DNA from: an uncultured Dehalococcoidia bacterium
GTDB lineage: Bacteria > Chloroflexota > Dehalococcoidia > Bin125
Assembly (NCBI GenBank): GCA_958295515.1
Contig: CATQGW010000003.1
Span: 205,623 to 269,622 of the forward strand
Length of the DNA: 64,000 nt
Direction of reading: 5' to 3'
Below are positions 54,373-63,300 of the stretch, in pieces. Numbering within the stretch: position 1 is the stretch's first letter; each line of letters opens with the position of its first letter. Made by a program: the position numbers and the translations under genes. The notes beneath the pieces are model-generated. The model ran no database searches. It saw only the letters and a program-made list of their open reading frames with translations, and was not told the DNA's origin.

Positions 54373-55269
54373 ATGGCCAAGCCCTTCTCCCTACAAATAT
54401 TCCTCCCTTTCGGCGAACCGTCCGGTCTGCGCATCATCGACCGCGCCAACTGGACCGGCCAGGCGATCGCCTTCCCTCGCGGGCGCGTGAAGCAGGCGTT
54501 GGGCTCGGACGAGCTCCAGCGAACAGGTGTCTACATTCTCTGGAATCACGATGAATCGCTCACCGTGCCGCAGGCCTATATCGGGCAGGGCGAGCGGGTC
54601 AGCGATCGCATCGGGAGCCATGACCGCGAAAAGGAGTTCTGGACGGACGGAGTCGCGTTCACAACCAAGGACGACTCGCTCAACCGCGCCCACATTCTGT
54701 ATCTCGAGTCTCGTTTGGTGCAGATCGCAACCGAAGCCGAACGCTGTGCGTTGGAGAACCGAGTCATACCGTCGCTGCCGAACATCGGTAAGGCGGCTAC
54801 CGCCGACACCGAACGGTACCTGGACGATCTCCTCGTCTGCCTGCCCATCATCGGCGTTCGCTTCTTCGAGGCGCCTGTAGCGACGAGCAGCGAGAGTGGT
54901 GTACCCGACGGCGCGATCGAGCTGTTCTTCAAGGGCAACAAAGGCCTGGCTGCCCGCGCTTATCAGTCTGCCAATGGATTCGTGGTGCGCAAAGGTTCCT
55001 ATGCCAATGTGAACGAAGTGCCAACACTGACAAAGCACTTCCCGGGCTACGCAGCCGAACGGCGGCGACTTGCCGAGCAGGGAGTGCTCGTGAAATCGAC
55101 AACGCTGGCGGATGCCTATGAGTTCACGCGCGATCATGAATTCTCCTCGCCTACCGCCGCCGAGACCGTCATCAAAGGTATGGCAGCCGCAGGAAGGAAG
55201 GCGTGGAAGGACGAGCACGGCCGCACACTGATCGACCTCGCAGAACTCGACAGGGACGATCCGCAGTGA
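54373..55269 (+). CDS. GIY-YIG nuclease with C-terminal DUF4357 (module copy 2)
   Basis: 298 aa. Paralogue of copy 1: FSLQIFLPFGEPSGLRIIDR at the entry, GVYILWNHD and QAYIGQGERVSDRIGSHDRE in the GIY-YIG core, FWTDGVAFTTKDD, and catalytic Glu in HILYLESRLVQI. The C-terminal DUF4357 ends KAWKDEHGRTLIDLAEL. GAGAGAGG precedes the ATG. Its stop overlaps the GTG of the intact partner gene (GTGA). Confidence 0.9.
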   Translation: MAKPFSLQIFLPFGEPSGLRIIDRANWTGQAIAFPRGRVKQALGSDELQRTGVYILWNHDESLTVPQAYIGQGERVSDRIGSHDREKEFWTDGVAFTTKDDSLNRAHILYLESRLVQIATEAERCALENRVIPSLPNIGKAATADTERYLDDLLVCLPIIGVRFFEAPVATSSESGVPDGAIELFFKGNKGLAARAYQSANGFVVRKGSYANVNEVPTLTKHFPGYAAERRRLAEQGVLVKSTTLADAYEFTRDHEFSSPTAAETVIKGMAAAGRKAWKDEHGRTLIDLAELDRDDPQ

Positions 55270-55673
55270 CCACCCGCGAAGTCGAAATCGAAGCCGAACC
55301 CATCGACGCCTACGAGGCCGCCTGCGAAGTCCTCGAAGACGCCACCACCCGAGGCGCATTCCGCGTCCTCGTTGATGAACAAGCGCACCGCTACTCGATC
55401 GGCTGGAACACCCGCATGAGCGGCTCCCGCTACGACTTCCGCTTCGAGCGGCTCGGCGCAACCCTCACCCGCGTCGAGGTTGAGCTCCAATTCTCCGGCA
55501 CGCTCGGCTCCTTCATTGGCTTCCTCCGCAGCCCCGGCAACGGCCCACATCTCGACCGCATCCTCAACGACATCCGCCAACTCGCCGAATCCGAGGAGTT
55601 CTACGAAGATCACCACGAGGAGGACGAGGAGCCGGAAGACTCCCCCGATGCAGGGAGAGACATCAGCGAGTGA
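55266..55673 (+). CDS. Partner of the GIY-YIG module, SRPBCC-like small protein
   Basis: 135 aa from GTG 55266; the tracked start is 63 nt too early. MTTREVEIEAEPIDAYEAAC is followed by alternating strands (FRVLVDEQAHRYSIGWNTRM, TLTRVEVELQFSGTLGSFIG) and a C-terminal helix (HLDRILNDIRQLAES), then a very acidic tail. Strand order and final helix suggest a small START/SRPBCC-type fold. Its 5' end is found after both nuclease copies, so the two genes belong together. Confidence 0.7.
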   Translation: MTTREVEIEAEPIDAYEAACEVLEDATTRGAFRVLVDEQAHRYSIGWNTRMSGSRYDFRFERLGATLTRVEVELQFSGTLGSFIGFLRSPGNGPHLDRILNDIRQLAESEEFYEDHHEEDEEPEDSPDAGRDISE

Positions 55674-55732
55674 CAGCGGGGCGTCGCCCGCCTCCCTGCT
55701 ACCCTCGCGCACGCCCAACCCAGGAGGTCCCC

Positions 55733-56554
55733 ATGCAGCTCACCGGTCTCGAACACAAAGTCGCCGTCGTCACCGGCGCCGGACGCATGCGCAGCATTGG
55801 ACGTCCCATCGCCGTCGAACTCGCCGAAGCCGGCTGCGACATCGTCCTCACCGGCACCGGCCGCGCCTCCGAAAACTACCCCGACGAAGAGAAAGCCGCC
55901 GGCTGGCGCGACATCCACTCCGTCGCCGAAGAGGTAGAGGCCGCCGGCGCACGCGCCCTCGCCACCGTCAGCGATGTCGCCGACTACGCCGCCGTCGAAC
56001 GCCTCCTCCAGCAGACCATCGACCAGTTCGGGCGCGTCGATTTCGTGATCAACAACGCCGGCGCCGCGCGCGGCGCGGACCGCGTCCCCGTCGTCGAGAT
56101 CGACCCCGAACTCTGGCGCGTCGTGATCGACGTCAACCTGACCGGCGCGTTCTACATGAGCCAGGTCTTCGGACGCCGCCTGATCGAGCAGGGCGAAGGC
56201 GGCGCGATCATCAACATCTCCTCCATCGCCGGCAAAATGCTCGGCCCCAACACCGCCGCCTACGCCGCCTCCAAGGCCGGCCTCCAGGCGCTGACCGCCT
56301 CCATGGCGCAGGAAATCGGGCGGCACGGCGTCCGCGTCAACGCCATCTGCCCCGGCATCATCGACACCTCGCGCATGGACGATCTCGGGCGTGGCGAGAC
56401 CTGGGAGGGCATGATCCGCACCCGCATCCCGATGGGCCGCGCCGGCGAGGGCGGCGACATCGCGCACATCACCACCTTCCTCTGCTCCGAGCAGGGCGAA
56501 TGGATCACCGGACAGTCCTACAATGTGGACGGCGGCACCTGCGTGCAGCACTAG
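55733..56554 (+). CDS. Short-chain dehydrogenase/reductase
   Basis: 273 aa, AGGAGG 7 nt before the ATG. Rossmann NAD(P) site KVAVVTGAGRMRSIGRPIAV (glycine motif with a small insertion), VINNAGAARGADRV, catalytic Ser in IINISSIAGKM and YxxxK in YAASKAGLQAL. The C-terminus AYxxDGG-like QSYNVDGGTCVQH is typical of 3-oxoacyl/hydroxyacyl reductases. It is followed after 38 nt by an enoyl-CoA hydratase, so a role in acyl-CoA conversion is likely. Confidence 0.92.
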   Translation: MQLTGLEHKVAVVTGAGRMRSIGRPIAVELAEAGCDIVLTGTGRASENYPDEEKAAGWRDIHSVAEEVEAAGARALATVSDVADYAAVERLLQQTIDQFGRVDFVINNAGAARGADRVPVVEIDPELWRVVIDVNLTGAFYMSQVFGRRLIEQGEGGAIINISSIAGKMLGPNTAAYAASKAGLQALTASMAQEIGRHGVRVNAICPGIIDTSRMDDLGRGETWEGMIRTRIPMGRAGEGGDIAHITTFLCSEQGEWITGQSYNVDGGTCVQH

Positions 56555-56592
56555 CCGCCCGACACCACGCCGACCGCAACAGGGAGACTCGC

Positions 56593-57384
56593 ATGGCCTA
56601 CGAATTCATCACCTACGAGCAGGACGAGCGGATCGTCACGATCACGATCAACCGCCCCGAGCGGATGAACTCGATTCACCCGCCCACCACCGCCGAACTG
56701 GCCGACGCCTGGAACACGTTCGCCAACGACGACGACGCCTGGATCGCGATCCTCACCGGCGCGGGCAGCCGCGCCTTCTCCGCCGGCAACGACCTCAAGT
56801 ACACCGCCGAAATGTCCCGCGAGGCCAACCCGCCGCGCTTCGCCCCCGTCGCCGGCGGCTTCGGCGGCATCACCGCCGACTTCAACTGCCCCAAGCCGAT
56901 GATCGCCGCCGTCAACGGCTTCGCCCTCGGCGGCGGCTGCGAAATGGCGATGGCCTGCGACATCATCGTCGCCGCCGAACACGCCGTGCTCGGCTTGCCC
57001 GAACCCAAAGTCGGCCTCATGGCCGGCGCCGGCGGCGTCCACCGAATGCCCCGCCACATCCCGCTCAAAATCGCCATGGGCTTCATGCTCACCGGCAAGC
57101 ACGTGCCCGCCGCCGAAGCCCACCGCTGGGGACTCGTCAACGAGGTCGTCCCCGCCGACGAGCTGATGCAAACCGCCCGCCGCTGGGCCGAGGAAATCCT
57201 GCTCTGCGCCCCGATCTCGGTGCGGGCCTCGAAGGAGGCGGCCTACGGCGGCCTCGAGCTCCCGCTGCCCGCCGCCCTCACCCACAACTTCCACCAGCAG
57301 CGCCTGATGTCCGGCTCCGAGGACCTAATCGAAGGCCCCCGCGCCTTCGCCGAAAAGCGCACCCCCAACTGGAAGGGCCGCTAA
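56593..57384 (+). CDS. Enoyl-CoA hydratase
   Basis: 263 aa, GGGAG upstream of the ATG. Crotonase features: ITINRPERMNSIHPPTTAEL, oxyanion segment GAGSRAFSAGNDLKYTAEM, VNGFALGGGCEMAMACDIIV, and the catalytic Glu region GLPEPKVGLMAGAGGVHRMP. It adds water to 2-enoyl-CoA. It is partner to the preceding SDR. Its end overlaps the end of the convergent flavin reductase by 4 nt. Confidence 0.92.
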   Translation: MAYEFITYEQDERIVTITINRPERMNSIHPPTTAELADAWNTFANDDDAWIAILTGAGSRAFSAGNDLKYTAEMSREANPPRFAPVAGGFGGITADFNCPKPMIAAVNGFALGGGCEMAMACDIIVAAEHAVLGLPEPKVGLMAGAGGVHRMPRHIPLKIAMGFMLTGKHVPAAEAHRWGLVNEVVPADELMQTARRWAEEILLCAPISVRASKEAAYGGLELPLPAALTHNFHQQRLMSGSEDLIEGPRAFAEKRTPNWKGR

Positions 57385-57965
57385 CCCTCCACCCGCCAGC
57401 GCGGAGCCTCCGACAACTCCGCCATCCGCCGACCCGAGTCCGGCACATCGTGCCCCAGCTTCCGCCCGTACTCCTCCGCCCACACCGGCGGGAGGACCTG
57501 CTGCACCTCGTGCCAACGGATCGGCTGCTCTCCGCTGCAACGCTCCGCCTCGAACACATCCGCCAGCCAGATCGCCATATCCCCGCCGTCCATCCAGTTC
57601 ACCACCCGGCACGCCAGCCAGCCCACCACCCCGTCGAGAATCGGCAGTCCCTCCGGACCCTCGCGCCAGCCGACCCCCTCGAACTTGTCCACCTCCGTCT
57701 GCGAGCGGAAGCCCCAGTGCCGCACCCACTCCCACTGCTCGCGGTTGATCACATGCACCGCGAACCGCCCCGACGCCTCGATCAGCTCGTTCGTGTGGTT
57801 GCGCTTCTGAATCTGCACCAGCAGCCGCGGCTGCGCCGGCACAATCGACGCCGCAAACGCGCCCACCGCAATCTGCCCGCCGCGGCGATCCCCGTCCGCG
57901 GCAGTCACCACCGTCAGCGGCGACCAGAGCAGCGTCAGCAGCGAGGGCGCATCCTGCAACGGCAT
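57381..57965 (-). CDS. Flavin reductase-like protein
   Basis: 194 aa. Flavin-reductase-like split-barrel: SPLTVVTAADGDRRGGQIAV with VGAFAASIVPAQPRLLVQIQ, RFAVHVINREQWEWVRHWGF, and VVNWMDGGDMAIWLADVFEA. It binds FMN and reduces it or supplies a monooxygenase. It lies 9 nt after the TVP38-type gene on the same strand. Confidence 0.88.
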   Translation of the reverse strand: MPLQDAPSLLTLLWSPLTVVTAADGDRRGGQIAVGAFAASIVPAQPRLLVQIQKRNHTNELIEASGRFAVHVINREQWEWVRHWGFRSQTEVDKFEGVGWREGPEGLPILDGVVGWLACRVVNWMDGGDMAIWLADVFEAERCSGEQPIRWHEVQQVLPPVWAEEYGRKLGHDVPDSGRRMAELSEAPRWRVEG

Positions 57966-57974
57966 GACAACAGG

Positions 57975-58643
57975 CTACCGCTCGCGCCGCCGCCGCCGCC
58001 ACGCCATCCAGGCCAGCGGCAGCGCGAAGAACGCCAGCAGCCCGCCCGCCGCGCCCGCCAGCAGACGCCAATCGCCCACCACGCCCTCGCCCAACACCGC
58101 CGCAATCCCCAGAATCGGCGCGCTCGCCAGCACCGAAACCACGATGTAGATGCCGAACCGCATCTGCGTCAGCCCCGCCGCATATGAGACATAATCCACT
58201 CCCGCGATCGGAAAGAGCCGCAGCACGATCAGCAGCCGCAGCCCCAGCCGCTCGCCCAACTCGTCCACCTTGTCCACCGCCGCCTGCGACATCAGCCGCC
58301 GCAGCGTCGGACGCCCCAGCTTCCGCGCCAACCAGAAGCACACCGCCGAGCCGATCGCCGTCCCGATCATCGTGTACAGAAAGCCCAGCGCCCCGCCGAA
58401 CACCGTCGCCGCGATGATCGGCGCGGGCGCCGTCGGCACCGGCGCGAACAGCATCGAGCCCGCGAAGAACGCGATGTAGGCGATCGGCCCCCACGGCCCG
58501 AGCTGCTCGATCCAGTCCGCGACATCCGTCTCAATCCACTCCTGCAGCTCATCGCGGAAGATGATGTAGGGCACCGCGATCGCCGCCGCCACGATCAACG
58601 CGGCTACGGCCAGCAGGATGATTCGCCGACGGGTCAGCTCCAC
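57975..58643 (-). CDS. TVP38/TMEM64 (DedA-like) membrane protein
   Basis: 222 aa. N-terminal helix IILLAVAALIVAAAIAVPYI, the SNARE-associated/VTT core (IAYIAFFAGSMLFAPVPTAP, ATVFGGALGFLYTMIGTAIG with SAVCFWLARKLGR), the conserved FPIAGVDYVSYAAGL, and two further helices. Such proteins work in lipid scrambling or proton-linked transport. The ATG at 58643 is divergent from the aminomutase-like gene. Confidence 0.88.
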   Translation of the reverse strand: MELTRRRIILLAVAALIVAAAIAVPYIIFRDELQEWIETDVADWIEQLGPWGPIAYIAFFAGSMLFAPVPTAPAPIIAATVFGGALGFLYTMIGTAIGSAVCFWLARKLGRPTLRRLMSQAAVDKVDELGERLGLRLLIVLRLFPIAGVDYVSYAAGLTQMRFGIYIVVSVLASAPILGIAAVLGEGVVGDWRLLAGAAGGLLAFFALPLAWMAWRRRRRER

Positions 58644-58694
58644 GCAACCGATAGTACGCGCCGTACGCTACGGTCCGAATGGGCAGGCGAATTC

Positions 58695-60044
58695 ATGACC
58701 ACCACCATCGATCGCGAATTCTTCGAGCGCCACGCCGGCTCCGCCGAGCGCGCCGCCGAAGCGCGCGAAATCTTCCCCAGCGGCGTCACCCACGACGTGC
58801 GCTACTTCGACCCCTTCGGCCTCTTCATCGACCGCGCCGTCGGCCCGCGCAAGTGGGACATCGACGGCAATGAGCTGATCGATTACGTGATGGGCCACGG
58901 CGCACTGCTCTTCGGACACAGCCACCCCTATCTGGTCGAGGCCGTCCAGCAGCAGGTCGCGCGCGGCACCCACTTGGGCGGCTCCAACGACTACGAGAGC
59001 CAGTGGGCGCAGGCCATCCGGCGGCTCCTGCCCAGCGCCGAGAAGGTGCGCTTCACCTCCTCCGGCACCGAGGCCACCATGATGGCCGTGCGCCTCGCCC
59101 GCGCCTACACGGGACGCGACCGCCTGCTCCGCCTGCGCAACCACTTCCACGGCTGGAACGACAGCGTGATGGTCGGCGGCCGCACCTCCGCCGGCGCAAT
59201 CGGCGACAGCGGCCTCTCGCGCGCGATCGGCGGCACGATCGGCGTCTTCGATCAGACCGATCTGGCCGGCATCGGAGAGGCGCTGGCGACGCGCGAGTTC
59301 GCCGCCATGATCCTCGAGCCGACCGGCTACTCCTGGGGAACCTGCCCGCTGCCGCCCGAGGTGCCCCAACAGCTGCGCGCGCTGACCGAACAGGCCGGCA
59401 CGCTGCTGATCTTCGACGAGGTCGTGACCGGCTTCCGCATCACCCGCGGCGGCGCGCAGGAGCGCCTGGGCGTCCGCCCCGACCTCACCACCCTCGCCAA
59501 AATCGCCGCCGGCGGGCTGCCCGGCGGCGCCGTCGTCGGCCGCGCCGACCTGCTCGACCAGATCGCCTTCGACGCCGGCGCAGCGCGCGTCGCCCACCCC
59601 GGCACCTTCAACGCCAACCCGCTCAGCGCCGCCGCCGGCGCGCGCATGCTCACCGCCGTCGCCGAAGAAGACCCCGTCGACGTCGCCGCCGAGCAGGCGC
59701 GGCGACTCACGCGCGGCCTCAACGACGCCCTGCGCGACGCCGAAGCGCCCGGCGCAGCCTTCGCCGACGCCTCGCTCGTCCACATCGTCCTCGGCCCCGA
59801 CCTGCCCCGCCCCGACGACGGCGTGACCTGGCGCTGGGATTCCGTCGGCGGCGCGCAGGCGTCCCTCCCCCCTACCCCCAGCGAGATCGCCTGGCCCTTC
59901 CGCCGCGCCATGGCCAACCATGGCGTCGACCTCATGGGCATGGGCGCAATCGTCTCCTGCGTCCACACCGACGCCGACATCGACGCCACCATCAACGCCT
60001 TCACCGCCTCCCTGTCCGACCTCCGCCGCGAAGAACTCCTCTAA
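58695..60044 (+). CDS. Class III aminotransferase, glutamate-1-semialdehyde 2,1-aminomutase-like
   Basis: 449 aa. PLP fold type I: RKWDIDGNELIDYVMGHGAL, RFTSSGTEATMMAVRLARAY, LRNHFHGWNDSVM, LLIFDEVVTGFRITRGGAQE, and the Schiff-base Lys in TTLAKIAAGGLPGGAVVGRA. The closest family is HemL, which makes 5-aminolevulinate, but the true HemL signature is loose here and no hem genes lie nearby, so an aminomutase/transaminase of unknown substrate is the safer call. Confidence 0.85.
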   Translation: MTTTIDREFFERHAGSAERAAEAREIFPSGVTHDVRYFDPFGLFIDRAVGPRKWDIDGNELIDYVMGHGALLFGHSHPYLVEAVQQQVARGTHLGGSNDYESQWAQAIRRLLPSAEKVRFTSSGTEATMMAVRLARAYTGRDRLLRLRNHFHGWNDSVMVGGRTSAGAIGDSGLSRAIGGTIGVFDQTDLAGIGEALATREFAAMILEPTGYSWGTCPLPPEVPQQLRALTEQAGTLLIFDEVVTGFRITRGGAQERLGVRPDLTTLAKIAAGGLPGGAVVGRADLLDQIAFDAGAARVAHPGTFNANPLSAAAGARMLTAVAEEDPVDVAAEQARRLTRGLNDALRDAEAPGAAFADASLVHIVLGPDLPRPDDGVTWRWDSVGGAQASLPPTPSEIAWPFRRAMANHGVDLMGMGAIVSCVHTDADIDATINAFTASLSDLRREELL

Positions 60045-60140
60045 CCCCCTCAACCCCCGCCCTACCCGCCCCACCATCCGCCCTCGCCCACCCCCATCCC
60101 TGCGCCCATGTAGTTCAGGTGCTACCCTGTTCCCGCAGCG

Positions 60141-60160
60141 TGTGCGAAAATCTTCACACA
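60141..60160. promoter_or_regulatory. 20-bp near-palindrome upstream of gltB
   Basis: TGTGCGAAAATCTTCACACA: the half-sites TGTGcGAA and TTCaCACA match as inverted repeats at 7 of 8 positions around a 4-nt centre. It is the only AT-rich palindrome in the 290-bp gap between the aminomutase-like gene and gltB, so it is a candidate operator. Nothing else is recognised in the gap. Confidence 0.35.
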
Positions 60161-60337
60161 ATGGCGGCTTTCGTTGCGTTCCGTCCCGACCGTGTTGGCG
60201 ATCTCCGCGCCGCCGCCGTTCGCGTTTCACCTTCGCGCCGCTGACATCGCTTCGTGCGAACGCCGGCCGCCGGTATCTCACCTGCGCGGCCGCTTCAGCG
60301 TCGGCGACAGCCCCGCGCCTCTGCTTCAGGGAGCAGA

Positions 60338-63300
60338 ATGAGTACACCGCTTCCGCGCCCAGTATCCGGTCTGCATGACCCGCTGAGCTTCCGCGACGCC
60401 TGCGGCACCGGCTTTGTCGCGCGAATCGATGGCGTGCGCACCCACGAGCTCGTCCAGCAAGCCGTCATGGGCGTCGTCAGCCTCACCCACCGCGGCGCGG
60501 TCAACGCCGACCCCAACACCGGCGACGGCGCCGGCGTCACCATCGAAATCCCCTGGGACACCTACGCCGACGACCTCGAGCGGCTGGGCTGCGCGTCGGA
60601 CGCGGCGGCAGGACGCCTCGCGCTGGGCATGATCTTTCTGCCCAGCGAAGACACCGCGCGCGCGCGCGCGATCATTGACGCCGCGCTCCAGCGCACCAAC
60701 CTCGAAGTCTTGGGCTGGCGCACCGTGGCCACCGAGCCGGCGGTGCTGGGCGAGGCCGCGCTGCGTGGGCTGCCGAAGATCGAGCAGGTCATCGTCCGCC
60801 GCCCCGAGCAGCTGGCCGCGACCGACTTCGAGCGACTGCTCTATCTGGCGCGCCGACGCGCCGAAGCCGAAATCCGCGCCCTCGCCGAGCGCGACCACTC
60901 CGACCCCGTCGCCGAGACCTACGTCGTCTCCCTCTCCTCCCGCACCGTCGTCTACAAGGGGCTGATGGTCGCCCCCCAGCTGAGCCGCTTCTACCCCGAC
61001 CTGACCGACCACCGCACGACCTCCTCGCTGGCACTCTTCCACCAGCGCTACGCCACCAACACGCTGCCCAACTGGCGGATCGCACAGCCCTTCCGCAGCA
61101 TCGCCCACAACGGCGAGATCAACACCCTGCTCGGCAACCGCAACTGGATGTTCGCCCGCGGACCCTCGCTCCAGTCCGACATCTGGGGCGAAGCGGTCTC
61201 CGAGCTGCACCCCGTGATCAGCGAAGGCGGCTCCGACTCGCTCGCCTTCGACGAAGCCCTCGATCTGCTGATCGCCTCCGGGCGCGGCGCGCTGCACGCG
61301 ATGATGATGCTCGTGCCCGAGGCCTGGGAGCAGATGGCCGACATCGAACCCCGCTTGCGCGGCTTCTACGAGTACCACGCCTGCCTGATGGAGCCCTGGG
61401 ACGGCCCGGCCGCGATCGCCTTCACCGACGGGCGGGTGATCGGCGCGGCGATGGACCGCAACGGCCTGCGACCCGCCCGCTACCAGGTGACCCGCGGCGG
61501 ACTGGTCGTGATGGGCTCCGAGGTCGGCCTCATCGACCTCGACCCGGCCGAGATCATCGAGTCCGGGCGGCTCGGTCCCGGGCAGATGGTGGCGGTCGAT
61601 GTCGAGCGCCATGAACTGCTGCACAACGACGAGATCAAGCGCCGCATCGCCGTCCAGCGCCCCTACGCGCGCTGGGTGCGGCAGCGCATGGGACGCATTC
61701 AGCGCGTCGTCGAGTTCGATGCCGTGCAACACCAGCAGCTGGGCGAAGGCGAGCTGCTCGAACGCCAGATTGTGCACGGCTACAGCAAAGAAGAACTCGA
61801 ATACGTGCTCAAGCCCATGGCGCGCTTCGGCAAAGAGCCGGTCGGTTCGATGGGCGACGACACCCCCCCTCTCCGTGCTCAACGACGCCCCCCGCCCGCT
61901 CTACACCTACTTCCGTCAGAAGTTCGCCCAGGTCACCAACCCGCCGATCGACTCGATTCGCGAGCGCAACGTGATGTCGCTCGATACCTGGCTCGGACGC
62001 CGCCATTCCCTGCTCGAAGAGGCCCCCGATGCCGCCCAGCTGGTGCATCTCCCCTCGCCCGTGCTGCTCGACGACGAGCTGGCCGCGCTGCGCGAGTTCC
62101 GCCTGCCCGGCTTCTCCACCGTCACGCTCGACGCCACCTTCGCAGTCGCCGACGGCCCGGCGGGACTCGAGCCTGCCCTCGACGCGCTCTGCGATCACGT
62201 CGACAACGCGATCGAGGACGGCCACAGCGTGCTCATCCTCTCCGACGAAGCGGTCGACGCGGACCGCGCCCCGATCCCGATGCTGCTCGCCGTCGCCACC
62301 GTGCATCACCACCTCATTCAGAACGGACGCCGGCTCAATGCCAGCATCATCGCCAACAGCGGCGACGCCCGCGATGTGCATCAGGTCTCCTGTCTGATCG
62401 GCTTCGGCGCAAACGCCGTCCACCCCTGGCTCGCCCTACAGACGCTGCTTGCGCTACAGGCCGAGGGCGAACTGGAGCCGATGAGCCAGAACGAAGTGAT
62501 CGACCAGTACCCTTCCGCGCGCTCGACGCCGGCGTGCTCAAAATCATGTCCAAGATGGGTATCGCCTCGGTCTCCTCGTACCTCGGCGGCCAGATTTACG
62601 AAGCGCTCGGCATCGACGAGGAAGTCGTGGCTCGCTCGTTCCACGGCACCACCTCGCGGATCGGCGGGATCGGCTACCGCGAGATCGCCGCCGACGCGCT
62701 GGCCCGCCACAGCCTCGCCTATCCCGCCGACGGCCTCGACGCGGGCGGTTGGTACCGCTATCGCCGCGACGGCGACTACCACGCCAATGAGCCGCCGATC
62801 TGGCGCTCCCTGCACCAGGCCGTGCAGAACACCAACGGCGACGACGCCTACGCCAAATTCGCCGGCATGGTCAACGATCGCCGCCCCACCGCGCTGCGCG
62901 ACCTGATCGACTTCCGCTCCGACCGCAGCCCGATCGACATCGCGAATGTCGAGTCGAACGAGTCGATCATCAGCCGCTTCAGCACCGGCGCGATGTCGCT
63001 GGGCGCGCTCAGCCCGGAGGCGCACGAGGACATCGCTTTGGCGATGAACGAGCTGGGCGGCCGCTCGAACACCGGCGAGGGCGGCGAGGACCCGCGCCGT
63101 TTCCTCTCCACCGGCGACCGCCACGAGGCCAACTCGCAAATCAAGCAGATCGCCTCCGGACGCTTCGGCGTCACCCCGGGCTACCTCAACAGCGCCAGCG
63201 AGATCGAGATCAAAATCGCCCAAGGCTCCAAGCCCGGCGAGGGCGGCCAACTGCCCGGACATAAGGTGACCACCTACATCGCCATGCTGCGCCACTCCAC

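Noticed and set aside
55480-56592. N-terminal half of the tracked 634-aa ORF ending in the enoyl-CoA hydratase
   Set aside because: It is an out-of-frame reading of the SRPBCC-like gene and the SDR gene; the hydratase starts at 56593 after GGGAG.
60326-61882. 518-aa minus-strand ORF
   Set aside because: It is a shadow of gltB, whose true plus frame has no stop inside the window and so is not listed as a long ORF.
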